NCBI GenBank assembly: GCA_943333275.1 | Contig: CALQSQ010000043.1 | Span: 1 to 45,006 of the forward strand | Reading direction: 5' to 3' | DNA: 45,006 nt | From: Akkermansia muciniphila | GTDB lineage: Bacteria; Verrucomicrobiota; Verrucomicrobiia; Verrucomicrobiales; V1-33 | In this document: in pieces, positions 8,522-16,062 of the stretch | Position numbering within the stretch: the stretch's first letter is position 1 | How the letters are laid out: the number at the start of each line of letters is the position of its first letter | Position numbers and translations under genes: made by a program | Notes under the pieces: model-generated | Told to the model about the DNA's origin: nothing | Seen by the model: only the letters and a program-made list of their open reading frames with translations | Databases searched by the model: none

Positions 8522-8953
8522 TTACTTCGCGGCGGCTCCGGCCTTTTTCTTCGCTTCCTCGATCATCGCCGTCAGCGTTGCTGCGTCCTTGAAGCCGCTG
8601 TAACTGGCCAGGGCCTTGCCGCGTGAATCCGTGATGACCACAAAGGGCAGCGTGCTGCCGAATTTTTCCTTCTTGAATTTCTTCTCAAATTCAGCCGAAG
8701 CTTTCGAATCGTCCACATTGATGTCGGCGATCACAAAGGTGTCCGCCGTCACGGGAACCGTTCCCTCGTTGACAAGCTTGCGGGTGGCCTGGCAGTTCCC
8801 GCAGGCCTCGCGCCCCATCAGGATGAACCCCAGTTTCTTCTCCTTGCCGGCCTGCGAAATGGCCTTACTGACATCGTTGGCCCAGGCGGGAGCCTCGGCG
8901 ATGGCTGAACCCGAAAAGAGAAGGGCGAAACAGAGCAGGGCGAGTGTTTTCAT
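8522..8953 (-). CDS. Secreted thioredoxin-like protein with CGNC motif
   Basis: 143 residues. Signal peptide about 1-19 (ending AIA before Glu20). The redox pair Cys51-Gly-Asn-Cys54 follows the strand FILMGRE, and TLPFVVITD supplies the cis-proline segment of the thioredoxin fold. The tail is Ala/Lys-rich. Family members of this size act as periplasmic thiol-disulfide proteins with varied partners; the partner here is unknown. It lies between trpS (54 bases upstream) and mutY (46 bases downstream), all on the minus strand, but the products have no obvious link. Confidence 0.8.
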   Translation of the reverse strand: MKTLALLCFALLFSGSAIAEAPAWANDVSKAISQAGKEKKLGFILMGREACGNCQATRKLVNEGTVPVTADTFVIADINVDDSKASAEFEKKFKKEKFGSTLPFVVITDSRGKALASYSGFKDAATLTAMIEEAKKKAGAAAK

Positions 8954-9007
8954 AGTGGCGGATCCTCCCTTAGACTCGCGGTGATGTCAAGCAGCAGCAC
9001 TTGCGCA

Positions 9008-9973
9008 CTATCGCAGCCCCACCGCCTTGCGCACTCTCTCCAATACCGGCACCGCCACTGATTTCGCCCGCTCCGCACCTTGTCGCAGCACCGCGTGGAC
9101 GTGATCCAGATTCGCCACCAGTTCAGCCCGCAGCGCACGTTCCTTGGCGAACCGATCCCAGATGGCCGCCAGCAGGCGTTTTTTGAAATCCCCGTATCCG
9201 GTGCCCCCGCGTCGGAAATCTGCCTCCAGCGTGGCGGTGTCCTCCGCCGAACTCACCAGCCGATACATCTGCACAATGAACGATCCCTCCGGATCCTTCG
9301 GCTCCTCCACCGGCGTGGAATCCGTCAGGATGCCCATGATCTTTTTCTTGAGTGCCTTTTCCTCTTCAAACAATCCGATCGTATTGTTGTAACTTTTCGA
9401 CATCTTCTGACCATCCGTCCCCGGCACCGCCGCCGTCTCCTCCTTGATGCGTGGCAGTGGAAGCTTCAGCGTGCCTTCGCCGTAAAGATGATTCACATGA
9501 ATGGCCAGATCCCGCGTGATCTCCACATGCTGCTTCTGATCCTTGCCCACGGGCACCACATCGCTGTCATAGATCAAAATATCCGCCGCCATCAGCACCG
9601 GATACCCAAAGAGCCCCAGCGATGCCTCCACCCCCCGCGCCGTTTTATCCTTGTAGGAATGACAACGCTCCAGCCACGGCATCGGTGTCACCGTACTCAG
9701 AATCCACGCCAGTTCCGTCACCTCCGGCACATCACTCTGGCGGAAAAACGTCGCCTTCGCCGGGTCCAGACCACACGCCAGGAAATCGATCGCCAGATTC
9801 AGCACATTCTCCCGAAGAGCCACGGGATCATGCACTGTCGTCAGCGAATGATAATCCGCGATAAAATAAAATGCCTCCCCCTCATGCTGCAACCGCAACG
9901 CCGGTTCCATCATCCCAAAGTAATTGCCCAAATGCAGCCGCCCAGACGGCTGGAGTCCTGATAAAATTCGCAT
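9008..9973 (-). CDS. trpS: Tryptophanyl-tRNA synthetase
   Basis: 321 residues from ATG 9973. Class Ic aminoacyl-tRNA synthetase that charges tRNA-Trp. The HIGH-type motif appears as PSGRLHLGNYFG (residues 9-20) and the KMSKS loop as KMSKS at 190-194. The VGKDQKQHVEITRD segment and the C-terminal helical anticodon-binding region are as expected. Length is typical for the bacterial enzyme (about 320-340). The open frame extends 31 codons upstream, but the product would no longer start at the conserved MRILSGLQPSG. No T-box or trp leader hairpin was recognised upstream, where the interrupted RAYT gene ends 53 bases away. Confidence 0.97.
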   Translation of the reverse strand: MRILSGLQPSGRLHLGNYFGMMEPALRLQHEGEAFYFIADYHSLTTVHDPVALRENVLNLAIDFLACGLDPAKATFFRQSDVPEVTELAWILSTVTPMPWLERCHSYKDKTARGVEASLGLFGYPVLMAADILIYDSDVVPVGKDQKQHVEITRDLAIHVNHLYGEGTLKLPLPRIKEETAAVPGTDGQKMSKSYNNTIGLFEEEKALKKKIMGILTDSTPVEEPKDPEGSFIVQMYRLVSSAEDTATLEADFRRGGTGYGDFKKRLLAAIWDRFAKERALRAELVANLDHVHAVLRQGAERAKSVAVPVLERVRKAVGLR

Positions 9974-10026
9974 AGCCCGCGAAGGTGGCGGAAATTCTGC
10001 CGCTGGCAAGAACCATTGCCAACCCC

Positions 10027-11011
10027 TCAAATCTGCAAATCCCGCAAACTCCGCATCTCCCCCCAATCCACCCCTCCACGCATTTTCCGCGCCCCATCCT
10101 TCCGCGTCGCAGGAAATCTATCCCGCTTCAACGCAAACACCCGGTTCACAAAATCCCTCGATCCAAGCACCCCGCCTCTCGAAAAATATCCCACACGATC
10201 CCGCAAAGCCATCGCCCAACCCAACTCCCCCTGCTCCCTCCACACCTTCTCCGCCGCCGCATCCGAAACGGCCCCCTGCTTCCGTCCACTTTTCACCTTC
10301 ACCACCGTCCCCACCACATACAGGCACATCCGATACCTCGCCTGAGCCGCCGCCCAATCCCCACTCCGCGCCCCCGTCACCCACTCAATTCCCCGACGCG
10401 CCCCAGGCCGCCCCCCCCACCGCCTCCCCATACCCACTCCACCGATATTCCCTCGGGTCCCCCACAATCCTTGCCCTCACCGGATTCAGATCCACATAAG
10501 CACACACCGCCAGCAAAGCCTCCCCCCGCCCCTCAATCACCACACTCGTAAACCGCTCCGCCCACAGCGTCCCAAACGTCTTGTGATAAGCATTAAACCA
10601 AAGCGCAAACCGCTGCTTAAACATCCTCATAAACCACGACAAATCATGCATCATCGCCAAATGCTTCCTCCGAAACTCCGTCCACCCCTCCCCAGAAGCC
10701 ACCTCCAACCCCTTCGCCGCCTCCAGCATCGCCCCCTTCCCATAAAGCACCCCGAACCTCCGCAACACCTCCGCATTGGTCACGGCCTCATCCGCCTCCA
10801 CCTTAACCGGAACCCGGGCCACGACATGCACATGATTACTCATCACCGCATACGTCAGCACCTCCACCCCGCAAAACTCCGCCATCTGCCAAAGCAACCG
10901 CCGCATCCGCACCTTCTCCAAATCCCCGAAAAGAAACTCCCCACGGCTCACCCGGGCGATGACGTGGTAAACAGTGGGTTCGGAGGAGATGAGAATGCGC
11001 GGGGTGGCCAT
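10027..11011 (-). pseudogene. RAYT (REP-associated tyrosine transposase-like), frameshifted at a G8 tract
   Basis: Two overlapping frames together encode about 328 residues of one IS200/IS605-related Y1 transposase-like protein of the RAYT group. The first frame (10385-11011, 208 aa) has the HUH motif in SNHVHVV, the FKQRFALWFN helix, GTLWAERF and YVDLNPVRARIV...YRWSGYGEAVGG. It then runs out at a stop. The next frame (10027 to about 10415) continues without a gap: GGRPGARRGIEWVTG, WAAAQARYRMCLYVVG and a C-terminal GSRDFVNRVFALKRD, typical for the family. Removing a single G from the run of eight (plus-strand C8 at 10411-10418) restores the whole gene. It may be a decayed copy, a slippage-dependent gene or a sequencing error. 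The plus strand here is conspicuously C-rich and T-poor compared with neighbours. Confidence 0.82.
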
Positions 11012-11108
11012 GGGGCATCAATGAGCGAAGAAACGAAAGAGTTAATATTATTTTCTCAGAGAATTTATTTTTAATCAGCAATCGTTGTAGGCCCGCTTTT
11101 CGGTTCGT

Positions 11109-11477
11109 TTAATCATTGCGCCATCCCATCGAAAATTGCCGCTCACGATTACAGTAGGTGAGGAGAACTTTACGAGCGTTCCAACCTGGAGGAGGACGCG
11201 AGCATCCCGTGTCCACGCCTTCACTTTTCATCAAATGAAAACCGAAAAGTTTTAGGTAGAAGTAGGAAGCCTCATCAGTCGAATAACATCGAATATGATT
11301 GCACCCCAAACGCAGGTCGAGGCTTACTCCAGGACAGAACATCATCGTTACAATAGTGGAGAACGTCACCACTCCAATGAACCGGAACATTCGCAGCCAA
11401 CGCTCACAATTCGGCAGCAGGACTATCCGTGGATTCCTCATGGATTTGGCTGGGCCTTCTGAGTTGATCTCAGGCAT
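11109..11477 (-). CDS. Doubtful small membrane protein frame
   Basis: About 122 residues from ATG 11477, with an upstream TTG also possible. One hydrophobic stretch, FRFIGVVTFSTIVTMMF, could be a membrane helix, and the chain is rich in Cys and Arg. No domain is recognised, there is no good ribosome binding site, and codon use is unlike the neighbours. It may be a decayed gene or chance open frame. It is listed because the gap is otherwise empty. Confidence 0.28.
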   Translation of the reverse strand: MPEINSEGPAKSMRNPRIVLLPNCERWLRMFRFIGVVTFSTIVTMMFCPGVSLDLRLGCNHIRCYSTDEASYFYLKLFGFHLMKSEGVDTGCSRPPPGWNARKVLLTYCNRERQFSMGWRND

Positions 11478-11534
11478 CTTTTGAAAGCGTAATAACAACC
11501 ACAGAATACGTCAATCCGTTTCTGCTCCGGGCCA

Positions 11535-11580
11535 CGGGGCGTCTTTCCCCGACCCTCCAGGGGATTCGGGCTGGAAGCCC
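11535..11580. repeat. Pair of short REP-like hairpins
   Basis: Two GC-rich hairpins in series: CGGGG/CCCCG at 11535-11539 and 11547-11551 (7-base loop), and GGGCT/AGCCC at 11568-11572 and 11576-11580 (GGA loop). Between them is CCCTCCAGGG, another small inverted repeat. They lie just past the 3' end of the esterase gene and about 520 bases from the RAYT gene. No T-tract follows on either strand, so a REP-type element is more likely than an intrinsic terminator. Confidence 0.4.
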
Positions 11581-11595
11581 CTCCTCCTTGCGTGC

Positions 11596-12840
11596 TTATG
11601 GGATGGCGATGGGGGCATCGGCGGCGAATACCAAATCGGGATCGCCGCGGTCTGAAAGCGTGCGTTCCAGCGTGGTGGCGGTGCGGGGCAGTAGGCCGCG
11701 AAAGATTTCCTTGTCGCCGGATTTGATGATGACCTCTTTGTCCAGGTCGAGCATGGCATCGTTAAGGAGCACGGTAAAGTGTCGCACGCTTCCAGGTGTG
11801 AGGGTGATGGTTTGTGCTTCGCGGGTGGCAGTGATTTCCTGGCCGGCAGCAGCTTTGTCGGCTGGGACTTCCAGCCAGTAGAGGCGAGTGTGGGTGACAT
11901 CGTCCTGACGCCAGACGATTTTATCAGGGAGCGGTTGGCGGGTGAATTTTTCCATCCAAGGAATGGCTTTGCGGTCCTCGAGGTCCATCCAGTGGCCTTT
12001 GCCTGGGTAGATTTCTGTGAAATGTTCGTAACCCTTCGGATCGGCCTTTTGCAACTCATCGAGCTTTTTACCCCACTCCGCCGCGATTTCATTGCGCTTG
12101 TAAGCAGCATCGTTTCCTCCGGCCTGAATGGCGAAGGGCACGTTTCTCAGGCCGAGGGGCGAGGCTTCATTGGGATGACCGGCCATCATGGAGGCGGCGG
12201 CGAGGCGATCGGCCATGCGTGGGGCGAGTTGGTAAACGCCATCCCCACCGGCGGAATAGCCGAGGATGTAGACGCGATTGGGATTCACATTTTCGAGCAC
12301 GATCATATTTTCGATGATACGGTCAAAAAAGGTGTCGATGTGGACTTCGTGCCAGAGGTTCCAACTGTCCGTCGGGGCACGGGGAGCGAGGTAAATGCCC
12401 TCCTGGGGAGCGTAGGCCTTGCTGAGTTGGATCTGGTTTTTCCACTGGGATTCGTTAACCTCATGCGGAGCGCCTCCGCCGCCGTGCATGGAGATAAAGA
12501 GGCTGCGACCCTTGGGCTTGACGGGGCCTTTCGCGGGGAAATCCACTGTCTCAAATTTCATGACCTTGCCATTCAACTCAATGGACCTGGCTTTCATCTC
12601 CGTCGTGCGCGTGGCGCGAATCATGGCTTCATGGTCTTTCCATAAGGCGGACTTCACATGCTCGGCATCCTCCTTGGACAGGGGGATCCTGGCGAAAGGT
12701 GCTAGTGAGAGAACCGGGCGCTTGTCGCGCTCCAGCGCCAGCCAGGCTTTCAGGTCTCTGACGGCTTGAGTGGAGTCGACCAACTGAGCGCTGGCGATTG
12801 TGGGGAGTAGGGAGACGAGGGTAAGGATGAGGAACTTCAC
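11596..12840 (-). CDS. Secreted alpha/beta-hydrolase (esterase/depolymerase-like)
   Basis: 414 residues starting with GTG at 12840, directly followed by a signal peptide (about 1-18, ending ASA). It has an alpha/beta-hydrolase fold with the oxyanion segment SMHGGGG (about 117-123), nucleophile Ser196 in GYSAGG, likely acid Asp244 (GGNDAAYKR) and His283 (GKGHWM). The layout resembles LpqC/polyhydroxybutyrate-depolymerase-like secreted esterases. A C-terminal beta-rich extension (about 310-414), which is not part of the catalytic fold, may be a binding or stabilising domain. Substrate unknown; feruloyl or short-chain esters are possibilities from the family. It is the last gene of a minus-strand run with the glycosyltransferase (48 bases upstream). 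Confidence 0.82.
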   Translation of the reverse strand: MKFLILTLVSLLPTIASAQLVDSTQAVRDLKAWLALERDKRPVLSLAPFARIPLSKEDAEHVKSALWKDHEAMIRATRTTEMKARSIELNGKVMKFETVDFPAKGPVKPKGRSLFISMHGGGGAPHEVNESQWKNQIQLSKAYAPQEGIYLAPRAPTDSWNLWHEVHIDTFFDRIIENMIVLENVNPNRVYILGYSAGGDGVYQLAPRMADRLAAASMMAGHPNEASPLGLRNVPFAIQAGGNDAAYKRNEIAAEWGKKLDELQKADPKGYEHFTEIYPGKGHWMDLEDRKAIPWMEKFTRQPLPDKIVWRQDDVTHTRLYWLEVPADKAAAGQEITATREAQTITLTPGSVRHFTVLLNDAMLDLDKEVIIKSGDKEIFRGLLPRTATTLERTLSDRGDPDLVFAADAPIAIP

Positions 12841-12888
12841 GATCGGATTCTGGGACCTCCCCCATCTTCTGCAAAGGAGAAATCCGCC

Positions 12889-13581
12889 TCAATCCCGCCT
12901 GCCGTAATACCAGAGATAAAGTTTCTCCGCAGGCACGCCCCGATTGAAGAGCCAGACAAAGAGGAAATTCACCAGCCGCGTACGGAGGTAACCGTGTCGC
13001 TGAAAACGGCGGAGGGATGTTTCCACGGGTGGGTCCAGAAATTGCAGACCGCCGGCGTCCCGCATTTTTCGCGACATGGCCACGTCCTCCATGAGGGGAA
13101 TGTCCGGGAAGCCTCCTAATTTCTGGAAATGATCCCGCCGGAAAAACATCGTTTGATCCCCATAGATCGCCCCCCATTCGCGCACCCAGAAGCGGATGAG
13201 GGAATCGGCCCAGGCGAGAATGGGGTAATGATGCGGCGTGCTTTTGTAGAAAGCCCCGGCCAGGTTGGGGGGATGGTCTAAACGCAGGCATTGGCGGATG
13301 GCATCGAGGTGTTTGGTGTCGAGGGCGGTGTCGCAGTGATTGAAAATGAGGACATCCCCGGTGGTCGCTGCGGCTCCGGCATTCATCTGGGGACCACGAC
13401 CGCGCTGTGAACAATACACTGCCACTGCCCCCATACTTTCGGCCAGGTCAAAACATTCCGGCGTGTCCGAGGCATCCGCCACGATGATTTCCACATCCGG
13501 CGGTCGTTGCGCCAGCCCCGTCAGACATTCCCGCAGGGCTGCGGTATCATTGAAACAGGGAATGATGACGCTCAGCCGCAT
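12889..13581 (-). CDS. Family 2 glycosyltransferase (TIGR04283-like)
   Basis: 230 residues. GT-A fold glycosyltransferase: N-terminal LSVIIPCFND, nucleotide-binding VADASD, the RGRGPQMNAGA segment typical of the TIGR04283 subgroup, and a metal-binding HCDT in place of DxD. A later MEDVAMSRK carries the acceptor-site ED. TIGR04283 members are often near arsenosugar or rSAM/selenodomain genes; none is seen here. It begins 3 bases after the stop of the MDR oxidoreductase, so translation is probably coupled. Sugar donor and acceptor are unknown. Confidence 0.87.
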   Translation of the reverse strand: MRLSVIIPCFNDTAALRECLTGLAQRPPDVEIIVADASDTPECFDLAESMGAVAVYCSQRGRGPQMNAGAAATTGDVLIFNHCDTALDTKHLDAIRQCLRLDHPPNLAGAFYKSTPHHYPILAWADSLIRFWVREWGAIYGDQTMFFRRDHFQKLGGFPDIPLMEDVAMSRKMRDAGGLQFLDPPVETSLRRFQRHGYLRTRLVNFLFVWLFNRGVPAEKLYLWYYGRRD

Positions 13582-13584
13582 GGC

Positions 13585-14589
13585 TTATTCCCAGGCGTGC
13601 AGGACAATTTTGCCGATGGCCTGGCCGCTGGAAAGGAGAGAGTGGGCTTTGCCCACTTCCGCGAAGGAGAACGATTCGAGATGCACAAGCGGTTTGATTT
13701 TGCCGGATTCGACGAGGGCGGTGAGTTCCGTGAGGATTTCCCCATGGCGCGCGCGACCCCGCTTATGGACCAGCGGAATCAGCATGAAAACCACATGCAG
13801 CGAAAGGCCTTTGGCATGCAGCAGGCTGAGATCGGCGGAGGTCCGGGTGGAAATGCTCACGACCTGACCACTCACGGCGGCGGCTTCGAAACATTTCTCC
13901 ACGTTATCACCACCCACGGTATCAAACACGATATCAAATCCCCGGCCCTTGGTGTGTTTATCCACATACTCGGCGACGGTCAGGTCGGAATAAATAATTG
14001 GCGTGGCTCCCAAACCCTGAACGATCCTGGCCTTGGCTGCGCTGGAAACTGTCGAAAAGACTTTGGCGCCCGCTGCCACCGCCAGTTGTACGGCCACATG
14101 GCCCACCCCTCCGGCACCGCCATGCACAAGCACCGTTTGGCCGGGGGCCACATCCGCGCGGTCATACAATCCCTCCCACGCGGTGATGGATACCAGTGGC
14201 AATGCAGCCGCCATTCCAAAATCCATGCCTTCCGGCACCAGTCCGAGACAATCCGCATCCACCACGACAAATTCCGCCAGGGCACCGGGGCATCCTTTCA
14301 CGCCGCAGGGGGCGCCGTAAACGAGATCGCCCACGGAAAAATCCTGCACGCCATCGCCCACTTCCTCCACCACACCCGCCATGTCACATCCGAGGACGAT
14401 AGGCTCTTCCGTGGCCAGCGCCGCCAGCATGCCGCTGCGGATCTTGGTGTCCACGGGATTGACGCTGGAAGCCTTCACGCGAACCAAAACATGCCCGGGC
14501 GTCACCCTGGGCATGGGCAGGGTGGTTTCAGTAAAAATCTCCGGTCCTCCGAAACCGGTGATCGTCATCGCTCGCATGGTTGTGCTCAT
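13585..14589 (-). CDS. Zinc-less MDR-family NADPH:quinone reductase-like oxidoreductase
   Basis: 334 residues. Medium-chain dehydrogenase/reductase: an N-terminal GroES-like domain (VRVKASSVNPVDTKIR, GCDMAGVVEEVG) and a Rossmann domain with HGGAGGVGHVAVQLA near residues 150-165 for NADPH. The zinc ligands of true alcohol dehydrogenases are absent at the expected positions, which fits the quinone reductase (Qor) subgroup. It reduces quinones or enones using NADPH by family knowledge; the physiological substrate is unknown. It lies in a compact unit with the Dabb lipoprotein upstream (42 bases) and the glycosyltransferase downstream (3 bases). Confidence 0.9.
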   Translation of the reverse strand: MSTTMRAMTITGFGGPEIFTETTLPMPRVTPGHVLVRVKASSVNPVDTKIRSGMLAALATEEPIVLGCDMAGVVEEVGDGVQDFSVGDLVYGAPCGVKGCPGALAEFVVVDADCLGLVPEGMDFGMAAALPLVSITAWEGLYDRADVAPGQTVLVHGGAGGVGHVAVQLAVAAGAKVFSTVSSAAKARIVQGLGATPIIYSDLTVAEYVDKHTKGRGFDIVFDTVGGDNVEKCFEAAAVSGQVVSISTRTSADLSLLHAKGLSLHVVFMLIPLVHKRGRARHGEILTELTALVESGKIKPLVHLESFSFAEVGKAHSLLSSGQAIGKIVLHAWE

Positions 14590-14631
14590 GGGCCGATGCT
14601 AGCGGATGCTGTTCCTCCGACAAGTATTTCC

Positions 14632-15018
14632 TCACGGTTCCACAAAATCATAGATCAGGATCTTTTTGGTCAGTGGCTTGAGGACCTCCCGGACCGCCTG
14701 CTCGTGGAGCGGATGCGTCAGGTATTTCTGCATGGCAGCCGCGTTCCGGAAAGTCATGATGAAGGCGACATCGTAGGTGGAATCGACGATGGGGCGCGGA
14801 CTGGGCAGGCACTCGCCCATGGAGAGGCTCCTGAGGCCGGGGATCGTTTTCAATTTCTCCCCGGTGTCGAGAAGTTGCCGGCGTTGTGAGGCATTGCCAT
14901 GGTCTTTAAGCCAGGCGACGACGACGTGCTTGAGCTGCGGGGATTTCCCCACCTGAATGGAAATGGAGCAGGCTGGAAGCATGCACAGGCCAAGGAGCGG
15001 CAGGAGAATTCGGAACAT
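14632..15018 (-). CDS. Lipoprotein with Dabb (stress-response A/B barrel) domain
   Basis: 128 residues from ATG 15018. The N-terminus is a lipoprotein signal with lipobox LPAC (Cys17). The mature part matches the Dabb ferredoxin-like fold: LKHVVVAWLKD, a helix, then SPRPIVDSTYDVAFIMTF and the ending ...HEQAVREVLKPL, typical of this family. Dabb proteins form dimeric barrels, and some act on polyketides or aldehydes, but most are of unknown function. Outer-membrane anchoring is inferred from the lipobox. A longer start at 15054 would spoil the signal peptide. It is divergent from the LolD-type gene. Confidence 0.85.
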   Translation of the reverse strand: MFRILLPLLGLCMLPACSISIQVGKSPQLKHVVVAWLKDHGNASQRRQLLDTGEKLKTIPGLRSLSMGECLPSPRPIVDSTYDVAFIMTFRNAAAMQKYLTHPLHEQAVREVLKPLTKKILIYDFVEP

Positions 15019-15123
15019 GGCGCCACTTATTAAAAATTTCCATGCCCGGGGCAACGGGAATTCTCGGCGGATTCCCGGATGCGGCAGGGTTGCGCAGAGG
15101 AAGAATGCGGATACACGTGGGGC

Positions 15124-15804
15124 ATGTTAGCTGAACTTAAGGGGGTCACAAAAATTTTCGGAATCGAAACCGGGCGCGCCCAGGCGGTGCTGGGTGGCGT
15201 GGATCTGACGCTGGACGCCGGGCAGACGATCTCGATCGTGGGCAGCAGCGGCAGTGGCAAGAGCACCCTGCTCAATATGCTGGGGACACTGGATCAGCCG
15301 ACCTCGGGGGAGGTGATCCTCTTTGGCCGGAGCCTGAAGGGCCTTGGCGAGCAGGAACTGGCCGCCCTGCGGGCCGAGCAGCTTGGATTTATTTTCCAAA
15401 TGCACCATTTGCTGCCGCAGCTCACGGCCCTGGAGAACGTTCTGGTGCCAACACTGGTGGACCAGAATGGTGAAAGGCGCCGAGGAAGCCTAGAGCGCGC
15501 GCGGGCGATGCTCCAGAAGGTGGGCCTCAGCCAGCACGAACACAAGCACCCCGCCCAACTCTCCGGCGGTGAGCGCCAGCGCGTGGCCGTCGTCCGCGCC
15601 CTCATCAACCAGCCGCAACTCCTGCTGGCCGATGAACCCACGGGCTCGCTCGACGAGACCAACGCCGCCGCGCTCGTGGACCTGCTCGTCGATTTGCAGA
15701 AGGAAATGGGCCTGGCCATCGTCATGGTGACGCATGATGCCAAGCTCGCCGCCCGCATGCAGCGCGTGGGGCGTCTGCATTCAGGCAGGCTGGCGTGGGA
15801 ATGA
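15124..15804 (+). CDS. lolD: LolD-type ABC transporter ATP-binding protein
   Basis: 226 residues. ATPase of the MacB/LolD (FtsE-like) ABC family: Walker A GSSGSGKST (40-48), Q-loop FQMHHLLP, signature LSGGE (146-150), Walker B LLLADEPTGSLD with catalytic Glu171, and H-loop His204. LolD drives release of lipoproteins from the inner membrane with LolC/LolE. No permease gene lies next to it in this window, so the assignment to lipoprotein transport rests on family similarity alone; MacB- or FtsE-like roles remain possible. The ATG at 15124 gives the usual N-terminus; the frame is open 15 codons further up. The SRP RNA gene follows. Confidence 0.85.
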   Translation: MLAELKGVTKIFGIETGRAQAVLGGVDLTLDAGQTISIVGSSGSGKSTLLNMLGTLDQPTSGEVILFGRSLKGLGEQELAALRAEQLGFIFQMHHLLPQLTALENVLVPTLVDQNGERRRGSLERARAMLQKVGLSQHEHKHPAQLSGGERQRVAVVRALINQPQLLLADEPTGSLDETNAAALVDLLVDLQKEMGLAIVMVTHDAKLAARMQRVGRLHSGRLAWE

Positions 15805-15823
15805 ATCTTTGTGGAGTTTCCAT

Positions 15824-15851
15824 TTGCTGAGACGGGGGATGCTTCTAAGAT
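15824..15851 (+). promoter_or_regulatory. Candidate promoter of the SRP RNA gene
   Basis: TTGCTG (15824-15829) and TAAGAT (15846-15851) with a 16-base spacer. The predicted start near 15858 coincides with the 5' end expected from the SRP RNA stem. Match to consensus is only moderate, so position is the main support. Confidence 0.35.
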
Positions 15852-15857
15852 CGTCGC

Positions 15858-15955
15858 GTCGTCAGGGACCATGGAGTGCAGGCTTTCAAACCCCGCCAGG
15901 TCCGGAAGGAAGCAACGGTAGAATGTCCCACACTGCCGTGGTTCTCTGGCGGCAC
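15858..15955 (+). ncRNA. ffs: Bacterial small signal recognition particle RNA (4.5S RNA)
   Basis: The apical domain is unmistakable: CCAGGTCCGGAAGGAAGCAA (15896-15915) holds the GGAA tetraloop and the two internal-loop strands that bind Ffh. The flanks close a long stem: CAGGGACCATGG (15863-15874) pairs with CCGTGGTTCTCTG (15936-15948), with one bulge and two wobble pairs, and AGTG (15875-15878) with CACT (15931-15934). Total length of about 95-100 nt fits the small SRP RNA lacking the Alu domain. The RNA assembles with Ffh to target nascent membrane proteins. Ends are estimated, not mapped. Protein frames across this stretch are not real. Confidence 0.93.
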
Positions 15956-15983
15956 TTTTCACGTGAGGCCGGGTGCGCCAAAA
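15947..15983 (+). terminator. Possible terminator after the SRP RNA
   Basis: TGGCGGCAC (15947-15955) can pair with GTGCGCCA (15973-15980) with one bulged G, followed by AAATTTTCTTT. The left arm shares three bases with the closing stem of the SRP RNA, so the two structures compete. Loop is long (17 bases). Confidence 0.33.
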
Positions 15984-16062
15984 TTTTCTTTCCAACGCCG
16001 CGCCCGGAAGTATGGTCAAAGAAGGAAATCCCCTGATCCCCAACCCTCTCCCCCCACGCATC

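Larger units (their letters stand above)
11012..11595. other. Gene-poor stretch
   Basis: 584 bases between the RAYT gene and the esterase gene, with lower GC at its left end (11020-11110). Apart from one doubtful minus-strand frame and a cluster of small hairpins at 11535-11580, nothing was recognised: no tRNA, no transposon ends matching the RAYT, no terminal duplication. Confidence 0.5.

Noticed and set aside
10411-10418. Phase-variable contingency switch at the G8 tract
   Set aside because: Possible in principle, but a single sequence cannot show variation, so it is reported only as a frameshifted gene with slippage as one option.
13507-14889. Long plus-strand frame opposite the glycosyltransferase and MDR genes
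   Set aside because: Antisense to two clear genes; product is His/Gly-rich with no recognisable fold.
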